DNA of 9,950 nt, taken from positions 1 through 9,950 of the forward strand of contig JBFEKH010000074.1 of NCBI GenBank assembly GCA_041552775.1. The letters run 5' to 3'. The position numbers were made by a program, and so were the translations under genes. The notes beneath the pieces were generated by a model. That model had not been told where the DNA came from, searched no databases, and was given only the letters and a program-made list of their open reading frames with translations. Positions 6,621 through 9,950 of this stretch are shown here, in pieces. This DNA is from Allopontixanthobacter sp041552775 (lineage in GTDB: Bacteria; Pseudomonadota; Alphaproteobacteria; Sphingomonadales; Sphingomonadaceae). Positions within the stretch are counted from its first letter, which is position 1. Each line of letters starts with the position of its first letter.

Positions 6621-7762
6621 TGGCGCAGCAAGTCCCGGCCTACGATCATCCGCATGACCTCATTGGTGCCTTCCAGGATCGAATGAACACGCAGGTCGCG
6701 CCAGAAACGTTCGATCGGGTAGTCCTGCAGATAACCATAGCCGCCGAACAATTGCAGCGCATCGTTGACGATCTTGCTGCCGTTGTCGGTCGCCAGCCGC
6801 TTCGCCATGGCGGAGAAGCGGGATTTATCCGGCGCATTGGCCGTCACCTTGGCGGCGGCAAGATAAAGGAGGGCTCGGGCGGCCTCCAGATCGGTCGCCA
6901 TATCGGCCAGCATAAACTGGGTGTTCTGGAAATCGGCCACGGCGGTGTCGAACTGCTTGCGGTCCTTGGTATAAGCAATCGCCTCGTCCAGGCAGCGCTG
7001 TGCGCCGCCCAGCGAACATGCGCCGATATTCAGCCGCCCGCCATCGAGACCCATCATTGCAAAGCGGAAGCCTTCGCCCTCTGCGCCCACGCGGTTGCCC
7101 ACCGGCACGCGGGCATCGTCGAAAATAACCTGCGCGGTGGGGCTGGCATTCCAGCCGAGTTTCTTCTCCGGTGCGCCGAAGCTGACGCCCGGCGTATCCT
7201 TGTCCACCACCAGGCAGGTGATCCCGCCCGTCTTGTGGTCGCCGGTGCGGACCATGGTGACATAGACATCATTGACGCCGCCGCCGGAAATGAACTGCTT
7301 GGTGCCATTCACGATGTAATGATCGCCGTCCAGCCTGGCCGATGTCTTGAGCGCAGCCGCATCGGAGCCGGAACCCGGCTCTGTGAGGCAATAGCTGGCG
7401 AGTTTTTCCATGCTCACCAGATCGGGCAGGTAACGGTCCTTGACCTCCTGCCCACCGAACTGGTCGATCATCCACGCGGCCATGTTGTGGATCGAGATGA
7501 ATGCGCTGGTCGCCGGACAGCCATACGCCATGGCTTCCATGATGATGGCGGCCTCGAGTCGGCCAAGGCCGATGCCGCCCGATTCTTCGGATACGTAAAT
7601 CGCGCCGAAGCCAAGTTCAGCGGTGGATTTGATCACATCGCGCGGGAATATCTTCTTTTCATCCCATTCCGCCGCGAAGGGCGTAATGTTGTCGGCGGTG
7701 AACCGCTGGGCCATTTCCTGGATCGCCAGCTGGTCTTCGTTGAGTTGGAATTGATCGTTCAT
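6617..7762 (-). CDS. Acyl-CoA dehydrogenase, probable isobutyryl-CoA dehydrogenase
   Basis: An FAD enzyme of 381 residues, standard for the short/branched-chain acyl-CoA dehydrogenase family. The signature CLTEPGSGSDAAALKT spans 125-140, the second signature QLFGGYGYLQDYPIER spans 337-352, and the catalytic base is probably Glu364 in ILEGTNE. The start ATG at 7762 has a GAGG SD about 6 nt upstream. It should introduce the double bond into isobutyryl-CoA to give methacrylyl-CoA, passing electrons to electron transfer flavoprotein. The specific substrate is inferred from the downstream hydratase, hydrolase and MmsB; 2-methylbutyryl-CoA or another short acyl-CoA cannot be excluded. The stop overlaps the VOC start as GTGA. 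A 51-nt gap to the Rid gene holds a partly palindromic TTTACGCTAACG that could be an operator. Confidence 0.93.
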   Translation of the reverse strand: MNDQFQLNEDQLAIQEMAQRFTADNITPFAAEWDEKKIFPRDVIKSTAELGFGAIYVSEESGGIGLGRLEAAIIMEAMAYGCPATSAFISIHNMAAWMIDQFGGQEVKDRYLPDLVSMEKLASYCLTEPGSGSDAAALKTSARLDGDHYIVNGTKQFISGGGVNDVYVTMVRTGDHKTGGITCLVVDKDTPGVSFGAPEKKLGWNASPTAQVIFDDARVPVGNRVGAEGEGFRFAMMGLDGGRLNIGACSLGGAQRCLDEAIAYTKDRKQFDTAVADFQNTQFMLADMATDLEAARALLYLAAAKVTANAPDKSRFSAMAKRLATDNGSKIVNDALQLFGGYGYLQDYPIERFWRDLRVHSILEGTNEVMRMIVGRDLLRQ

Positions 7763-7813
7763 ATCGCCTCGTTAGCGTAAAGGTCTGCCTGATGCACCCG
7801 GTCTGGTAACTAC

Positions 7814-8209
7814 TTAATCTTTTCGACTGTCCACCAGCGCTTCGGCTTCGATCTCGACCAGCCATTCCGGGCGGCACAGCGCAGCCACGCCCACCATCGT
7901 CGCGGCAGGCCGCGCATCTGCAAAGAATCTTGCGTGGACCGAGCCCACCGCGTCCTCCTCGGAAATATCGGTCAGGAACATACGCGTGCGGACCACGTCC
8001 CCTGCCGTTCCGCCCAATTCCTCGATAGCCTTTACGATCAGCGCGCAACACCGGTCAGCCTGCGCCGCAGCATCGCCCGGCGTGGTGGAACCGTCATCCT
8101 CGATTGGGCCGGTGCCGGAAACGATGATCCGCTGCCCGCTGCGTACCGCGCGGCAAAAACCGAACTGCGTTTCGTAGGGGGAACCTGAAGTGGCATATTG
8201 GCGGATCAT
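7814..8209 (-). CDS. Rid family protein (YjgF/YER057c/UK114) lacking the RidA-type arginine
   Basis: A 131-residue protein of the Rid superfamily, cytoplasmic and expected to be trimeric. Family marks are the strand RIIVSGTGPIED (27-38), the central GDVVRTRMFLTDI (70-82), and the C-terminal LVEIEAEALV (117-126). In RidA the arginine equivalent to E. coli Arg105 (in PARSCV) drives hydrolysis of reactive enamine/imine intermediates from amino acid metabolism. Here the aligned stretch reads PAATMV (101-106), with alanine where the arginine should be, so canonical enamine deaminase activity is doubtful and the protein belongs with the Rid subgroups lacking it. The start ATG at 8209 has GGAG upstream. 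It is the first gene of the valine cluster, 51 nt before the dehydrogenase; whether it shares their transcript is likely but not certain. Confidence 0.9.
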   Translation of the reverse strand: MIRQYATSGSPYETQFGFCRAVRSGQRIIVSGTGPIEDDGSTTPGDAAAQADRCCALIVKAIEELGGTAGDVVRTRMFLTDISEEDAVGSVHARFFADARPAATMVGVAALCRPEWLVEIEAEALVDSRKD

Positions 8210-8340
8210 CCAGTGCGCTCCGGCTAGCTATGGTCAATTGGCATGGGGGCATCATGCACCGCCCTCGCCACCAAATTTCCTTAGCACCGGTTTGACCGCT
8301 GAAAAGACCCGGGCCGCGTTTTTACACGCCGATCGCCATC

Positions 8341-8370
8341 GGTATAGTCTGCGCCATCCCGCCCGGTCAG
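8341..8370 (-). promoter_or_regulatory. Possible sigma-70-like promoter upstream of the Rid/valine cluster
   Basis: On the minus strand CTGACC (plus 8365-8370) is followed after 18 nt by TATACC (plus 8341-8346), about 130 bases upstream of the Rid start. Both boxes are imperfect. The candidate overlaps a hairpin and a plus-strand promoter-like pair in the same 168-bp gap, so this is only a suggestion. Confidence 0.22.
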
Positions 8371-8388
8371 TCGGGCTTCACCGAAGCC
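8361..8388. repeat. Two overlapping, mutually exclusive inverted repeats
   Basis: GCCCG at 8361-8365 pairs with CGGGC at 8372-8376 across a 6-nt loop, and GGCTTC at 8374-8379 pairs with GAAGCC at 8383-8388 across a 3-nt loop. The stems share 8374-8376 and cannot form together. They cover the stop codon of the small hydrophobic protein at 8378. No run of T follows on the minus strand, so I do not call a rho-independent terminator, though a weak termination or processing role is possible. Confidence 0.4.
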
Positions 8389-8653
8389 AGGGATGGATAC
8401 CCTCCAGTGTCCACTTGATCGTGATGATCGCACCTATCGCTGCTGTGCAGTTCAATATGAGCGCGCCGAGGTTTCGCCGCCCACCCATGGCCGGCCGGAT
8501 GACAAATTCCAGAATGAGGGCAAGCATGCAAAACAGCGCGATAAGATAGCGGGTTTCGATCAAGAAGCGTGAGGCATAACGCGCCGCCCCCCCTGCTACT
8601 GCAAAGGTCAATGCCCAAAGTATCAGCGAGAGGGTTGCCTGGTGTTGCGTCAT
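8378..8653 (-). CDS. Small three-helix membrane protein of unknown function
   Basis: A 91-residue hydrophobic protein that I do not recognise. Predicted membrane helices lie at about 7-25, 35-52 and 62-82, and the last residues are polar (GIHPWLR). The short basic link PAMGGRRN (54-61) lies between the second and third helices and is probably cytoplasmic. The ATG at 8653 has AAGG about 9-12 nt upstream. It follows the FAD oxidoreductase gene by 60 nt on the same strand. The hydrophobic periodicity and RBS support a real gene; there is no sign of function. Confidence 0.6.
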   Translation of the reverse strand: MTQHQATLSLILWALTFAVAGGAARYASRFLIETRYLIALFCMLALILEFVIRPAMGGRRNLGALILNCTAAIGAIITIKWTLEGIHPWLR

Positions 8654-8713
8654 GATGCCGTGCCTTGGGTATCTTACCTGTCTGGATCTGCTGGTGAAAC
8701 CGGGAAGAGCATT

Positions 8714-9823
8714 CTAGCCCGAGCGACGCACCAAATCGGCCACGTGATCGCCAATGGCAAGGCTTGCGGTCAGCCCCGGAGATTCGATCCCGAACAGGTT
8801 TACAACGCCGCGGCAGCCATGGACTTCGGCCCCATCGATCCGAAAGTCGGCGGCTGGTTGTCCGGCTCCGACGATCTTCGGCCTTATACCAGTATAGTCT
8901 GGGGCAAGCCGATCAGCCTGCAACTCCGGCAAATAGGCTTGTATCGCCGAGACGAATTCTCCGAAGCGACTGTCGTCGAAAGAATAGTCAATCTTGTCGA
9001 TCCATCGGACATCGGGCCCGAACTTGGCCTGTACACCCAGATCGACGGTCAGGTGAATGCCCAGTCCGCCTGGTTCCGGCAGTGGGTAAACCGGCCGTTG
9101 GCAGGGGCTGCGGCCGGTCAGTCGATAGTAATGCCCGATTGCATAGTGCGTTTGCGGGACACTGTTTTCCTTCAGGCCGTTCATGGAACGGGCGACCGCT
9201 GGTGCCATCAAGCCGGCACAATTGATAACGTGACGCGCACTCAATCGCATCGCATTTTCGCCGCACGTTGTGACGATGATCCTGTCTTCGCTGAGGTCGC
9301 AATTTGACACACGTGTTTGCAGCGCGATCATACCGCCATTCGCTTCTAGCTCGCCTGCCAATGCAAGCATGTATGCATGGCTATCGATAATGCCGGTCGA
9401 AGGTGAAAACAAAGCTGCGTTGCAAGTCACCGCGGGTTCGAGTCTGTTTGCCTCCTGCGGTGTCATTAATTCGATGTCATCGACATCATTCGCTATCGCG
9501 TTGCGCCGGATTGCCTCGAGCTTGTTGACCTGTCCGTCTGAGCAGGCAACGATTAGCTTTCCGGTCTTGAGGAATGGAATGCCGCGGTCTTTGGCATAAG
9601 CGTAGAGCTGATGGTTGCCGCGTCGGCATAATTCGGCCTTCAGGCTGCCCGGTTCATAATAGATGCCGGCATGGATAACTTCCGAGTTGCGACTGCTCGT
9701 ATGCGTACCGATCGCATTTTCGGCTTCAAGGACGAGAACTTCTCGTCCGGAACGGGCAATCGCAGCAGCGCAGGCAAGGCCGACAACGCCCGCACCAATC
9801 ACAATGCATTCAATCTCGTCCAT
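8714..9823 (-). CDS. FAD-dependent oxidoreductase, L-2-hydroxyglutarate oxidase-like (DAO family)
   Basis: A 369-residue flavoprotein of the D-amino acid oxidase/glycerol-3-phosphate dehydrogenase fold. The N-terminal FAD motif is GAGVVGL (10-16), with the ribose-binding acidic residue in VLEAE (31-35). Residues 42-56 (TSSRNSEVIHAGIYY) are the hallmark of L-2-hydroxyglutarate dehydrogenase/oxidase-like proteins. Further conserved parts are STGIIDSHAYMLAL (142-155), EPGGLGIHLTVDLG (240-253), YTGIRPK (310-316) and the C-terminal FAD-contact GIESPGLTASLAIGDHV (345-361). I chose ATG 9823 over a start at 9859 because the Rossmann strand then begins a few residues in and an AGGGG SD lies upstream. 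It probably oxidises a 2-hydroxy acid such as L-2-hydroxyglutarate, but substrate specificity cannot be read from the sequence. No partner gene is visible in the window. Confidence 0.9.
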   Translation of the reverse strand: MDEIECIVIGAGVVGLACAAAIARSGREVLVLEAENAIGTHTSSRNSEVIHAGIYYEPGSLKAELCRRGNHQLYAYAKDRGIPFLKTGKLIVACSDGQVNKLEAIRRNAIANDVDDIELMTPQEANRLEPAVTCNAALFSPSTGIIDSHAYMLALAGELEANGGMIALQTRVSNCDLSEDRIIVTTCGENAMRLSARHVINCAGLMAPAVARSMNGLKENSVPQTHYAIGHYYRLTGRSPCQRPVYPLPEPGGLGIHLTVDLGVQAKFGPDVRWIDKIDYSFDDSRFGEFVSAIQAYLPELQADRLAPDYTGIRPKIVGAGQPAADFRIDGAEVHGCRGVVNLFGIESPGLTASLAIGDHVADLVRRSG

Positions 9824-9950
9824 GACGGCAGTGCCCCTGTCATACTGGTCGCAACACACCCTGCGCAGAAGCTATTCTCTCGATTGCGTAACGAGGCAAG
9901 GGACTAGAAGGCGGATAGTCACATTAGCCCATCAATGCTCGAAATACTGC

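Noticed and set aside
6548..7780. Long plus-strand open frame (410 codons) spanning the whole acyl-CoA dehydrogenase gene
   Set aside because: It lies antisense to a clear enzyme with intact signatures and has no family motifs; long antisense frames are common in GC-rich DNA.
8234..8257. Short inverted repeat GCATG/CATGC in the gap upstream of the Rid gene
   Set aside because: A 5-bp stem with a 7-nt loop and no T-run is expected by chance.
8642..9307. Plus-strand frame of 221 codons
   Set aside because: It is antisense to the FAD oxidoreductase, whose FAD and substrate motifs are intact, and has no recognisable domain.
9932..9949. Possible end of another minus-strand gene at the right edge (a few codons then TGA)
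   Set aside because: Only a few codons are visible and another frame (stop at 9924-9926) is equally possible, so neither can be supported.
8200..9950. Apparent lower GC in the right part, suggesting transfer
   Set aside because: Judged only by eye; there are no mobility genes, and the oxidoreductase is a common alphaproteobacterial type.

Overview
The window looks like a chromosomal segment of an alphaproteobacterium, most likely a Sphingomonadales member (Erythrobacter, Altererythrobacter or Novosphingobium type). This rests on high GC, tightly packed genes with ATGA/GTGA overlaps, and the style of the proteins; it is an inference, since no rRNA or tRNA is present. I see no insertion sequence, integrase, CRISPR array, tRNA or rRNA gene.

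Layout. (1) 1-1425, minus: an FAD/NAD(P)-dependent reductase-like protein fused to a cyclic-nucleotide-binding domain; its C-terminus lies beyond the left edge. (2) 1426-1566: a short divergent intergenic region. (3) 1567-3282, plus: a membrane-anchored TPR protein of the CcmI/CycH type, followed 3 nt later by a gene with a TTG start whose protein resembles nucleotide modification associated domain 3 (Nmad3). (4) 3279-8209, minus: a seven-gene cluster transcribed leftward, centred on valine catabolism. In transcription order it holds a Rid-family protein, an acyl-CoA dehydrogenase (probably isobutyryl-CoA dehydrogenase), a VOC protein, 3-hydroxyisobutyryl-CoA hydrolase, enoyl-CoA hydratase, a two-helix membrane protein and 3-hydroxyisobutyrate dehydrogenase (MmsB). 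(5) 8378-9823, minus: a small hydrophobic protein and an FAD-dependent oxidoreductase of the L-2-hydroxyglutarate oxidase-like/DAO group.

The four enzymes of block 4 cover the consecutive steps isobutyryl-CoA, methacrylyl-CoA, 3-hydroxyisobutyryl-CoA, 3-hydroxyisobutyrate, methylmalonate semialdehyde. The dehydrogenase that normally follows (MmsA) and the branched-chain keto acid dehydrogenase are not here. The VOC, Rid and two-helix genes are passengers with no fixed role in the pathway. Several are joined by 4-nt stop/start overlaps, so one polycistronic transcript is likely.

The items most worth a second look are the Nmad3-like gene on an otherwise ordinary chromosome, the reductase-cNMP fusion, the Rid protein that appears to lack the catalytic arginine, and the uncharacterised small membrane protein inside the valine operon. 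I found no clear evidence of a wholly new multi-gene system.
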